Positions 1 to 7,517 of a stretch of 42,028 nucleotides of DNA are shown here, one piece after another (position 1 is the first letter of the stretch; each line of letters begins with the position of its first letter). Under the pieces are notes generated by a model. It ran no database searches, was not told the origin of the DNA, and saw only the letters and a list, made by a program, of their open reading frames with translations. Origin of the DNA: Pirellulaceae bacterium (GTDB taxonomy: Bacteria; Planctomycetota; Planctomycetia; Pirellulales; Thermoguttaceae); assembly GCA_012744395.1 (NCBI GenBank), contig JAAYCB010000118.1, forward strand, positions 1 to 42,028. The letters are read 5' to 3'. The translations under genes and the position numbers were made by a program.

Positions 1-406
1 AGAGACCGCCCTTGGGATGCGAGGTCTGGTCGTAGTCGAAGAACTCGAAGCGCGTGCCGTCAGAGCGGGTGAGGATGAACAGGTTGTTTTCGGAATCGTG
101 GACCAGCGCGTCCTTGGCGCCGTAACGGGCGGAATAACTCCCGCCCCCCTGGGCGTCGAACCACACGGTCTGCTCGCTGCCAAAGCGGGCCACGATATTC
201 TGCTCACCGCCCATCAGGAAGGGCAACTCGTCGGCGTCGCTCCAGCCGGGGCCGAAGCCGCTGTCGATCGAAGACTCGCGGCTGGAGTAGGTCAGGCGCG
301 CCGCGCCCCCGGAGCAGGCGGGCGCTCCGCTGGTGGTTTTGATGGCGGGCATGGGCATCAATGCGGCGAGGGTCTTTGGCGAGCACGAATGCTTCCCCCT
401 CCCCAT
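1..406 (-). CDS. RHS/YD-repeat type protein, 5' end (cut by the window start)
   Basis: Partial gene on the minus strand; about 135 residues are visible and the frame is still open at base 1. The ATG at 404-406 is preceded by GGGAGG at a good distance, and there is an in-frame TGA further upstream. From about residue 36 the protein reads like the beta-rich N-terminal region of RHS/YD-repeat proteins: a Tyr-Ser-Ser-Arg strand, the typical Gly-Phe-Gly-Pro-Gly-Trp turn, then strands carrying Asp-Gly-Thr-Arg-Phe-Glu-Phe-Phe-Asp. RHS proteins are large secreted or cell-surface proteins, often toxin carriers or adhesins. No signal peptide is visible, so the gene may be a truncated 5' end joined to new upstream sequence. 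The C-terminal part that would give the function lies outside the window. Confidence 0.5.
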   Translation of the reverse strand, partial: MGRGKHSCSPKTLAALMPMPAIKTTSGAPACSGGAARLTYSSRESSIDSGFGPGWSDADELPFLMGGEQNIVARFGSEQTVWFDAQGGGSYSARYGAKDALVHDSENNLFILTRSDGTRFEFFDYDQTSHPKGGL

Positions 407-1059
407 GACCGATCCTCCCGGTTTGAGCACGGCTCGACCAGCGGACGACGTCAGGACGACCGAGCGGCGAATTGACCTCCCTCAGTGCTGACGCCACAGC
501 GGCAGCAGGCAAAACGGAAATCCACTGCCCCGGGCCGGAAGGGTGTGAAGCTTGGCAAGACGGGTCGAGCTGCCCTTGCGGTCTTTGGTGTCGTATCCGG
601 CGCAGCGATCGGGTCGATCGCTGTTTCAAACCGATTCAAGCGGCCGCCAGCGCCCCGCGTCTTCACGGGGGCAAGTCAAAAAGGCGCGCGACGACACGCA
701 CAACCGGCGGAAGAACGCGGCTGCGAACAACTCCCAGATATCGCGATTGAGGAATTGAGAAGAGAAGAAATCAGGAGCCCTTGCTGACGGACTAGCGGGC
801 ATTATCTGTTACAGCGGAATGCTTGGCAATAACGCTTTTAGAGGGTGTGGCGATTTTTGCGTAAATACACAAAATGCCACTTAACATGCCACTACTCAAT
901 AACTTACGCACGCCAGCCGAGACGCACGCGCCAGGGAGGGAGATAGTCGCGCCACGGATGGAACACGGAGGCAACACGGAAATAGCGCGGAACGGCGGAC
1001 TCGAATCGCCGCCGGCATCGCGCTGGCTTTTCCGTGGTTGATCCGTGCTGAATTCGTGG
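407..1059. other. Intergenic stretch without a supported gene
   Basis: Several short open frames exist here, including one at 485-787 with a GTG start and one hydrophobic stretch, but none has recognisable domains, a convincing ribosome binding site or planctomycete-like protein composition. The part at 790-900 is AT-richer than its surroundings. The palindromic element at 951-1060 is listed separately. Confidence 0.4.
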
Positions 1060-1060
1060 C
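951..1060. repeat. Imperfect palindromic element A
   Basis: The left arm at 951-986 and the reverse complement of 1025-1060 match at about 25 of 36 positions by hand alignment. Each arm is made of short iterations of an ACACGGA-like heptamer (CCACGGAT, ACACGGA, ACACGGAAA). The 38-base centre is GC-rich and not obviously paired. It sits next to a transposase-like remnant in non-coding DNA. It is designed like the element at 4025-4075, whose heptamer is ACACGAA. Confidence 0.6.
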
Positions 1061-1382
1061 ACGCGTCTCGCCTTACCACTTGAGCGTATTGATCATGACG
1101 ATCGCCAGGCCGACCTGAACGCGAGCCATCGCCAGGCCTTTCCACTTCGCATAGTCGAAACACCCCTCCACGCAGCAGGAGATCGCCGACGGCCTGCCGG
1201 ACGACCGCGACCGGCTGCGGCACGCCGCAGCGCGTCAGGTACTTGATCACCTGCCAAGTCAGCGTATCCAAGAAGACCTGCGGTGGAATCCAGTCGACGG
1301 TGGCCTTCTCGTAACTGACCGTCAGGTCCGGGACCGAAACCTGCTCCAGCCGCTGCGCGAGGCGCGTGGCAGACTTCCGCAA
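1060..1382 (-). pseudogene. Decayed transposase-like remnant
   Basis: Read on the minus strand, one frame from a TTG at 1382 gives an uninterrupted peptide with a plausible helical segment (roughly codons 28-70). At about 1170-1140 the recognisable sequence moves to another frame, which reads Phe-Asp-Tyr-Ala-Lys-Trp-Lys-Gly-Leu-Ala followed by a hydrophobic helix ending in Asn-Thr-Leu-Lys-Trp and a stop near 1077. This tail resembles the C-terminal helix of DDE transposases, where a Gly-Leu-Ala-Lys/Arg-Val-Gln motif leads into Leu-Asn-x-Leu-Lys. No catalytic DDE residues and no terminal inverted repeats are visible. The frame change and absent N-terminus indicate decay. The family assignment is weak. 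Confidence 0.35.
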
Positions 1383-1414
1383 GAGTTGACCCCGACCCCC
1401 GACCGAGGACGCAT

Positions 1415-2725
1415 TCAGCGGCGGCGGTCGTCGCGGCGCCGGGCCAGCATTTCGGCTTGCCGGCGAATTCGCTCGTCGGAGTCGTTCCTGGCGACGGCTT
1501 CCACCTCAGCCAGAATCCGCGGGTCGGTGCAGGTGGCCAGCAGCATGATTGCCGACAGGCGAACCTCCGCCGACTCGTCGTCGGTCATTTTCAGCAGCCA
1601 TCCGACCGTGTTGATTCCGACGGTCTCGGGCAGTTGGCGCACCAACTGGAGGCGAACGAGTGGGTCGGGATGAAAAACGCGCCGAGCGATCGACAACTCC
1701 CGGGCGTTGACACCGCGGCGCCGGAGTTCTGCCTCCGCCCGAATCGCCTCCCCGCTGTCGGCGCTGTGCAAACGCCGAAAACACTTGTCCGTGCTTAGGC
1801 TGGCGATCTGGCCGGCCGACGCAGAGTCCAACGTTGCCGCTTCGGTGTCCAAGCCGACCGCGCCGCCGGCGGTGTCGGATTCCAGCGGAGCGGATCGGTC
1901 CTGGTCAAGCGACGTGCCCCGCATCGTCCAGACATGGGCACGATCCGCCGGAGCGTCGGACAAGAGCCCGGGGTCAGCGGGAGTCGCCGGATCGGCGCGA
2001 GCGGCGATCCGCGGATTGGCGGGACTTGGCTGCGGCAGTTGGGGGAACCTCAGACGAGTCTCATCCTTCCGGGGTGACGGCTCTTGGGAATCCCTTCGCG
2101 GCGGCCAGCCCTCCTCCGCCCGAACGCCGGCCGAGCCCGCGGCAAGTGCCGTTTCCGCGGGTAGTGAACGACTGGCTGCCCGGAGGACCTTGTCGCACGA
2201 GCGGGTCACCTGTCCGCGGTCGACGATCTGTGGATCGAGACGCCAGCCGAGAATCCCCCGGGCGATCCGCGCCGCGTCGAGACGCGCGGCTGGATGAAAC
2301 GAGTCGACCTCGTCGGCCAGGGCTTTGGCCAGGGCTTCGACATTTCGTTGCCCCTGGGGGTTGGATACGTTTTCCCAAGACCGCAACTGCCGGTGAAGCC
2401 ATTCCGCCCCAGTCCGCGAGACACGCTCTCGGGGTGACCCCAGGGCATCGAGCAGCACGGGCAGTCCAGGCCGGCCCAGTCGCGCCGCGGCGGCAACCAG
2501 CATTTCCGCCCGCTCATCCCCGGCAGTCCGTAGGCTTTGACGCCAATGTTCGGCAAGCAATTGGGGAACCCAGTGTCGCGACAAGAAAAAAACCGCCAAG
2601 AGCCCGCCGGTGACCAGGAGGATTCGCGATAGTCTCCAGAACCAGCCCCAGTCGGCGGGCGGCGGCGGGCCGATCGTTGCAGCGTGCGTCAATCTTGCAA
2701 GATCGCGTGGTTGGCTTTTTCTCAT
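1415..2725 (-). CDS. Membrane-anchored HEAT-repeat protein
   Basis: A 436-residue protein on the minus strand. Residues about 28-50 form one strongly hydrophobic membrane segment after a short, basic, proline-rich cytoplasmic start. Residues about 75-165 and 320-430 contain helical pairs with the pattern Asp-Pro-x-x-x-Val-Arg-x-x-Leu/Ala-x-x-Leu typical of HEAT or PBS-lyase-like repeats, including the motif around Asp-Glu-Ser-Ala-Glu-Val-Arg. The middle (about 185-310) is a low-complexity, proline- and charge-rich linker. Such proteins usually act as protein-binding scaffolds at the membrane. No catalytic residues are visible. The ATG at 2725 has no clear Shine-Dalgarno sequence. It is divergent from the secreted protein at 3030. 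Confidence 0.75.
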   Translation of the reverse strand: MRKSQPRDLARLTHAATIGPPPPADWGWFWRLSRILLVTGGLLAVFFLSRHWVPQLLAEHWRQSLRTAGDERAEMLVAAAARLGRPGLPVLLDALGSPRERVSRTGAEWLHRQLRSWENVSNPQGQRNVEALAKALADEVDSFHPAARLDAARIARGILGWRLDPQIVDRGQVTRSCDKVLRAASRSLPAETALAAGSAGVRAEEGWPPRRDSQEPSPRKDETRLRFPQLPQPSPANPRIAARADPATPADPGLLSDAPADRAHVWTMRGTSLDQDRSAPLESDTAGGAVGLDTEAATLDSASAGQIASLSTDKCFRRLHSADSGEAIRAEAELRRRGVNARELSIARRVFHPDPLVRLQLVRQLPETVGINTVGWLLKMTDDESAEVRLSAIMLLATCTDPRILAEVEAVARNDSDERIRRQAEMLARRRDDRRR

Positions 2726-3029
2726 CGGTTTTCAAGTGAAATTTGTGCGCCGTGCCGTCGCGGCTCCGACTCGGTGATCGATTCTTAAACCCCGGGCCAA
2801 CGGCGGGCGGAATTGTCGGAAATCGATCGCTCATCGACAAGGGCAATCCGAGACAGTACCACCCATCGGAAGGGCGTGCATTTGCCGCATACTCCCCATT
2901 CTCACACAGGAAGGGGGTCGCGGATTTTCTCTGACCTGCACAGGCGATACGAGCCGAATAATCCTTAACGATGGCCCAACCACGGGAACGGAATCCAAGA
3001 TCGCCTAATCGCCATCTCTGAGAGGGACC
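2726..3029. promoter_or_regulatory. Divergent intergenic region
   Basis: About 300 bases between two divergent genes, presumably holding both promoters. A small open frame at 2743-2934 has no recognisable content. The only feature I can support is a GAGAGGGA ribosome binding site just before the ATG at 3030. Confidence 0.4.
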
Positions 3030-3974
3030 ATGAGAACGTTCTGCAACTGTTGCGTCTCCCTCCGAGGAGATCGCTCGCCAGCCATCTCGCTTGCGGTTGC
3101 CCTGTTGTGCTTTCGGGCGGCGATTGGCGTTGTGCTTCTGGGATTGCTTTGCGGGCCCGTGCGGGCCGCGGGACCATTGCCCTTGCTGCGGAACCTGGAC
3201 CCCTACGGCCCGCAGACGGATGCCGAATCGCGAGCCAGCGCGATCGCCGGGATCCCGCGCGACAAGATGAGCCGGGAGGCGCTCCAGAAAGTCGATGCCG
3301 TGCTGGCCAACATCGCCCTGTTTCGGCGGATGCCGGTTCGGGTGATCCCGTGCGATCCGGACTTGTATCTGTTCCTGGTCCGCCACCCCGATGTGGTCGT
3401 CAATATTTGGGACGTGCTCAAACTCAGCAAGCTTGACATGCAGCAGACGGGGCCGTCCACGTTTGCAGTTGCCGATAACGCGGGGACCGCCGGCTCGGTC
3501 ACCTATCTTTACCAGAGCGCCGACACCCATGTGATCTTCAGCGAGGGCTCCTACGAAGGCCCACTGATGACAAAACCGGTGACCGGCCGCACGTTGATCG
3601 TGCTCAAGACCGGCTACGCTCGCGAGCCCGATGGCCGCTACTACATCACCAGCCGCCTCGACGCGTTCATGCAGGTCGACCATCAGGCCGTCGAGTGGAT
3701 TACCAAGACACTGCAACCGCTGGTGGGCAAGGTGGCCGACGTGAATTACACGCAGACGCTGGCGTTTGTGGGAAGTCTCTCCAAGACCGCCGAAGTTGAC
3801 CCGGAGGGCATGCAGCGATTGGCCAAGCGTTTGACGAAGGTCAATCCGGAAGCCCGCCTCCAATTTGCGATGATCTCCAACAGCATCGCCTTGAAAGCGA
3901 ACCCGGCCATCGAAGCGACGACGGCCGTGGAATCAGATGTCGCACGCCGGCTCGACGAAGCAACGGCCCGATGA
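3030..3974 (+). CDS. Conserved secreted protein of unknown function
   Basis: A 314-residue protein with GAGAGGGA five bases or fewer before its ATG. The first 47 residues form a long export signal: basic stretch, two hydrophobic runs, and a likely cleavage site after Val-Arg-Ala-Ala. The mature part has no familiar enzyme motif. It contains a helical N-terminal region (about 60-110), then a mixed region with aromatic-rich strands (Gly-Arg-Tyr-Tyr-Ile-Thr near 205-212) and a helical end. It looks like a compact periplasmic domain, of the kind that recurs as hypothetical proteins in planctomycete genomes; that family statement is from general familiarity, not from a search. It stands alone between a divergent neighbour and a repeat-rich intergenic region. 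Confidence 0.75.
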   Translation: MRTFCNCCVSLRGDRSPAISLAVALLCFRAAIGVVLLGLLCGPVRAAGPLPLLRNLDPYGPQTDAESRASAIAGIPRDKMSREALQKVDAVLANIALFRRMPVRVIPCDPDLYLFLVRHPDVVVNIWDVLKLSKLDMQQTGPSTFAVADNAGTAGSVTYLYQSADTHVIFSEGSYEGPLMTKPVTGRTLIVLKTGYAREPDGRYYITSRLDAFMQVDHQAVEWITKTLQPLVGKVADVNYTQTLAFVGSLSKTAEVDPEGMQRLAKRLTKVNPEARLQFAMISNSIALKANPAIEATTAVESDVARRLDEATAR

Positions 3975-4024
3975 CGGGGGGGCCACCCCTGGTTCCGAGC
4001 GATGTTTGGCGGCGGGAATGAGTG

Positions 4025-4075
4025 AACCACGAAATACACGAATCAAGGAAACATGAATTCGTGTGGTTCGTGATT
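4025..4075. repeat. Imperfect palindromic element B
   Basis: The left arm at 4025-4043 (AACCACGAAATACACGAAT) matches the reverse complement of 4057-4075 at 16 of 19 positions, with a 13-base loop. The arms iterate CACGAA. It lies in the intergenic region after the gene ending at 3974 and would form a stable hairpin in RNA or DNA. Its layout resembles the element at 951-1060. Confidence 0.7.
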
Positions 4076-4120
4076 CGCGTCTTCCCTTCTTCCCCAAGAT
4101 TCCGCTTGGGAGCGACCATT

Positions 4121-4185
4121 GATTTTCAGCCCAGGGTGAAACACAATGACACGGTCAGTGTCTTACCAGTCTGCCAGTGTCATCC
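4121..4185 (+). repeat. Duplicated gene start, upstream copy (vestigial)
   Basis: This segment and 4243-4309 are copies of the same gene start. From the ATG at 4146, 40 bases match the true start at 4270 at 33 positions; the leader before it (GATTTTCAGCCC versus GATCTTCATCCC, then a G-rich run and AAACAC) also aligns with small gaps. The upstream copy encodes about 13 residues nearly the same as the signal peptide start of the esterase, then runs into unrelated sequence and a TGA near 4226. Four of seven differences are silent. Confidence 0.7.
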
Positions 4186-4242
4186 GATCGCCGTCCTCCG
4201 CCGGTTCCGTGGTGGGCGGAGCTTGAAAGCCAGGACAACGCC

Positions 4243-4309
4243 GATCTTCATCCCGGGGGGTAAACCACCATGGCACGGTCCGTCCCTTTCCAGTCTGCCA
4301 GCGTGATCC
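4243..4309 (+). repeat. Duplicated gene start, functional copy
   Basis: Leader and first 13 codons of the esterase gene starting at 4270, matching the vestigial copy at 4121-4185. The duplicated unit is about 122-124 bases from start to start. The G-rich run CCCGGGGGG ahead of the ATG occupies the place of a ribosome binding site. Confidence 0.7.
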
Positions 4310-7300
4310 TTTTGCTGACTGTTGTCTGCGCCGCGCAGGCAGCCCCCCAGGCAAACCTTGTGCCCAACGCCGGCTTCGAAACGGCCGACGCCGGCGGGCC
4401 GGCGTTCTGGGCGCGGCGGACCCCCTCCGACGCCGACCGCACGCTGAGCTGGGACGATCGGGTTTCGCACCGTGGGCAGCGGAGCCTGAAGATCGAGAAC
4501 GCTGGGGCGGTGATCAGCCGCTGGCGATGGGGGCACCTTCGCGACGCCACCCTCGAGACGGGCAGCCGGGGGATGCTCCGCGGCTGGATCAAGACCGAGA
4601 ATGTCGCGGACCGTGCGTTCCTGCGGCTGTATTTCATGGATTCCGCCGACCAGATTCTCCGCCAGCCCGATTCCAGCCAGGTATCGGGGACCAGCGACTG
4701 GACGGCGGTGCAGCTCCCGTTCACCGTCCCGGACGGGACGGCCTTCATCATGATCTATCTTGAATTGACGGGCACCGGCGCTGCATGGTTCGACGATCTG
4801 GAGTTGACCGGCGTTGCGGGGCAGGTGCCGGCGGCGGCCGCTTTGCCCGAGCTGGTCTATGGGCTTGGCGAGTTCGATCGGCTGGACGGCTGTCTGGTGC
4901 AACCAGGGGGCAAGCAGGCGATTCTCCGGCTTGCCCGGCAGTCGACTCGCGGCTCGGCGGGATGCGAGTTCTGGGGCGAGTCGGCGCGCTACGACATCCG
5001 CGTCCGCTACGCGGCGCCGCCCAAGGGGGAGCCGACTGCCAGGCTGATGCTCAACGATCGCCCACTCGCGGAGTGGACGCTCGCCGCCCAGGCGGAGACC
5101 GCATCGGCCGAGAAGGGACTGGCGGAGATGTGGATTCGCGGCGTCAACGTCCAGCAGCGGAGCCGAGTGGCGTTCCAATGGGAAGGCGGGCCGGGCGATG
5201 TCTGCGGGCTGGTGGCGATCGGCTTCCGCCCGGTCGGCCGCTTCGCCGGCGAGTTTCTCTCCGCCGACGCGCTTCAGCCGGAACCGACGCTCCGCCTCTA
5301 CCCGGAACCCGGCGCACGCCAGCGGGCGAAGGAGATGCTGCCGAGTTTCGTGGGCAAGCAGGTGGCTGGGGCGGCCGAGCGCCGCAAGCAGGAATTGGCC
5401 GCACTCGCCACGCCCGAGCAGTGGCGCCGGCGCCAAGAACAGGTCCGCGCTGGCCTTGTCGCGATGTTTGGCGACTTCGGCCCCAAGTGCCCGCTGAACG
5501 CGCGGATCACCGGCAAGCTGGATCGGCCGCAATACACGATCGAGAAGCTGATCTTCGAAAGCCAGCCCGGCTACCATTGCACCGCCAACGTGTACCTGCC
5601 GAAGAACCGCGAGCTGCCGGCGCCGGCGGTCCTGTTTACGTGTGGCCACGCCGCTGAAGGCAAGGCCTATCACCTCTACCACGAGACGTGCCTGGGGTTT
5701 GTGCTCAAGGGCTACGTCGTGCTGGCTCTGGACCCGACCGGCCAGGGCGAACGGTCGGAGTATTTCGATCCGGCCACCGGCGATCCGCTGGTGCCGCTGA
5801 CCGTGATGCAGCATGTCTACCTCGGCCGCCCGTCGTTTCTCGTCGGCCGGACGCTGGCCGGCTACCGCACCTGGGATGCCGTGCGGGCGCTGGACTATCT
5901 CGAGTCGCGGCCGGAGGTCGACGGCGAGCAGTTGGTCGCGGTGGGCAACTCGGGCGGCGGGATCATGGCCCTGCTGATCACGGCCTATGACGAGCGGATC
6001 AAGGTCTGCGCCGCGGCCCACCCGGGCGGGCCCTACGAGCAACTCTTTCTGACCGGCCGGAGCATTCCCGAGTCCGACGTCCTCAGCCTGATTCCGCCAC
6101 GGCCGTGCGCAATGATCGTCGGCCGCGACTCCGGCGAGATCGCGGGCCATCAGGGCAAGCTCGACCGGATGATGCCGTTTTATGAAGGGCTCGGGGTCGG
6201 CGGCGAGCGAGCCGAGATGATCCTCGTCGACGGCGTGCACAACATGGAGAAGCCGAAGCGCGAGGCCGCCTACGGGTGGGTCAATCGGTGGCTGAACCGG
6301 GAAGCGGAAGGCGCTCAGGAGCCGCTGCTCGCGCCCGAAACGGTCACCGACTTGAATTGCACGGAGACGGGATTTGCCGTCCGCGACCTGGGCGGCGAGA
6401 CGGGGCAGACGCTCAACGCGAAACGGGCCGCCGCCTGGCGGGCGCCCCGCGCCGTGCCGGCCGACCGCCCGGCAATCGAGGCCGCCCGGTCTTCCCTGCG
6501 CGAGCGGATTGCCCGTCGTCTCGGCCTCAACGTGCCGGCGAAGCGATCGGCCCCGCGAGTCACCGAGGCGGGCGGCTTCGAGACGGAAGACTTGCTCATC
6601 GAGCGGCTCTCGATCGAGAGCGAAGCGGGGATCGAGTTGCCGAGCGTCTTGTTGCGGCCGAAAAAGGGCTCCCCGAAGCCGGTCATCCTGCACGTTGCCG
6701 AGCTTGGAAAGCCGACCAGCACGTCGCAGTCGTCGCTGGCCCTGGCCTTGGCCCGCGCCGGGCACGTCGTCTTCTCGGTCGACGTCCGTGGAGCCGGGGA
6801 GACCGATCCCCGCGTCCGCTCGACCCTGCTGCCGCTGACCCGGCCCGACCACCAGCAGTGGCGATTCGATTTCTGCGCCGCCGACTCCGCGCAGGCGGGG
6901 ACGACGATCCTGGCAATGCGGGTTCTCGACGTGGTCCGGGCGACCGACTACCTGGCCGGACGGGCGGACCTGCGGGACCGCTCGATCATGCTGGTCGGCG
7001 AGGGGCTGGGCGGCGTCTGGGCCCTGGCGGCGGCCGCCTTCGATGATCGGCCCGGCGGCGTCGTTTGCGTGCGGACCGTCCCCTCGTACAGGCTCGTCGT
7101 CGGATCGCAATACTACCTCGTCCGCGACTATTTCTGGACTCCGGGGGCACTTCGCGATTTCGACCTGCCCGACCTGGCCGCGTTGGCGGCACCGCGACGG
7201 GTGATGCTCATCGATCCGGTCGACGCAATGCTGGAACGCGTGGACTTGGACCGCTGCCGCTCGCTGCACGGCTGGGCAAAGGAGCTCTATCGAGCGCTCG

Positions 7301-7401
7301 GATCGCCCGAGGCACTGCAATACCGGCAGACGCCCGACGGGACGGTCGAAGCGCTGAGCGGCCAGATCACGTCCGCTTTTGGCCGACTGGATTCGCGTTG
7401 A
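4270..7401 (+). CDS. Secreted esterase with two alpha/beta-hydrolase domains (acetylxylan-esterase-like)
   Basis: A 1043-residue exported protein; signal peptide about 1-25. Residues 28-180 look like a carbohydrate-binding beta-sandwich (Asn-x-Gly-Phe-Glu at the start, Ala-Trp-Phe-Asp-Asp-Leu-Glu at the end). A second beta-rich module follows (about 190-335). The first alpha/beta-hydrolase domain (about 370-680) has the nucleophile elbow Gly-Asn-Ser-Gly-Gly with Ser561 and a candidate catalytic His657, and resembles the acetylxylan esterase/AB-hydrolase-7 group. The second domain (about 720-1040) keeps the fold, but its elbow reads Gly-Glu-Gly-Leu-Gly, so the serine position is Gly912 and the domain is probably inactive. 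Likely role: removing acyl groups from plant or algal polysaccharides outside the cytoplasm. A hairpin follows the stop codon. Confidence 0.85.
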   Translation: MARSVPFQSASVILLLTVVCAAQAAPQANLVPNAGFETADAGGPAFWARRTPSDADRTLSWDDRVSHRGQRSLKIENAGAVISRWRWGHLRDATLETGSRGMLRGWIKTENVADRAFLRLYFMDSADQILRQPDSSQVSGTSDWTAVQLPFTVPDGTAFIMIYLELTGTGAAWFDDLELTGVAGQVPAAAALPELVYGLGEFDRLDGCLVQPGGKQAILRLARQSTRGSAGCEFWGESARYDIRVRYAAPPKGEPTARLMLNDRPLAEWTLAAQAETASAEKGLAEMWIRGVNVQQRSRVAFQWEGGPGDVCGLVAIGFRPVGRFAGEFLSADALQPEPTLRLYPEPGARQRAKEMLPSFVGKQVAGAAERRKQELAALATPEQWRRRQEQVRAGLVAMFGDFGPKCPLNARITGKLDRPQYTIEKLIFESQPGYHCTANVYLPKNRELPAPAVLFTCGHAAEGKAYHLYHETCLGFVLKGYVVLALDPTGQGERSEYFDPATGDPLVPLTVMQHVYLGRPSFLVGRTLAGYRTWDAVRALDYLESRPEVDGEQLVAVGNSGGGIMALLITAYDERIKVCAAAHPGGPYEQLFLTGRSIPESDVLSLIPPRPCAMIVGRDSGEIAGHQGKLDRMMPFYEGLGVGGERAEMILVDGVHNMEKPKREAAYGWVNRWLNREAEGAQEPLLAPETVTDLNCTETGFAVRDLGGETGQTLNAKRAAAWRAPRAVPADRPAIEAARSSLRERIARRLGLNVPAKRSAPRVTEAGGFETEDLLIERLSIESEAGIELPSVLLRPKKGSPKPVILHVAELGKPTSTSQSSLALALARAGHVVFSVDVRGAGETDPRVRSTLLPLTRPDHQQWRFDFCAADSAQAGTTILAMRVLDVVRATDYLAGRADLRDRSIMLVGEGLGGVWALAAAAFDDRPGGVVCVRTVPSYRLVVGSQYYLVRDYFWTPGALRDFDLPDLAALAAPRRVMLIDPVDAMLERVDLDRCRSLHGWAKELYRALGSPEALQYRQTPDGTVEALSGQITSAFGRLDSR

Positions 7402-7403
7402 GG

Positions 7404-7447
7404 CCGGTGCCCGTGGATGAGGGAATCCGCTTCCCCCTTCGCACCGG
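7404..7447. terminator. Nested hairpin between convergent genes
   Basis: CCGGTGC at 7404-7410 pairs perfectly with GCACCGG at 7441-7447, and inside it GGGAA at 7421-7425 pairs with TTCCC at 7431-7435. It lies three bases after the esterase stop and before the stop of the opposite kinase gene, so it could serve both. There is no T-run, so intrinsic termination is uncertain. Confidence 0.5.
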
Positions 7448-7517
7448 GATGTGCCTTCAACACTCCTCCCCCCGCGCCGACCAGAGAGGGTGAGACGATC
7501 GCCCGCAACGAGCCGAA

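Noticed and set aside
485..787. Possible small protein of 100 residues with a GTG start and one hydrophobic stretch
   Set aside because: No ribosome binding site, no domain, and the composition looks like random GC-rich translation.
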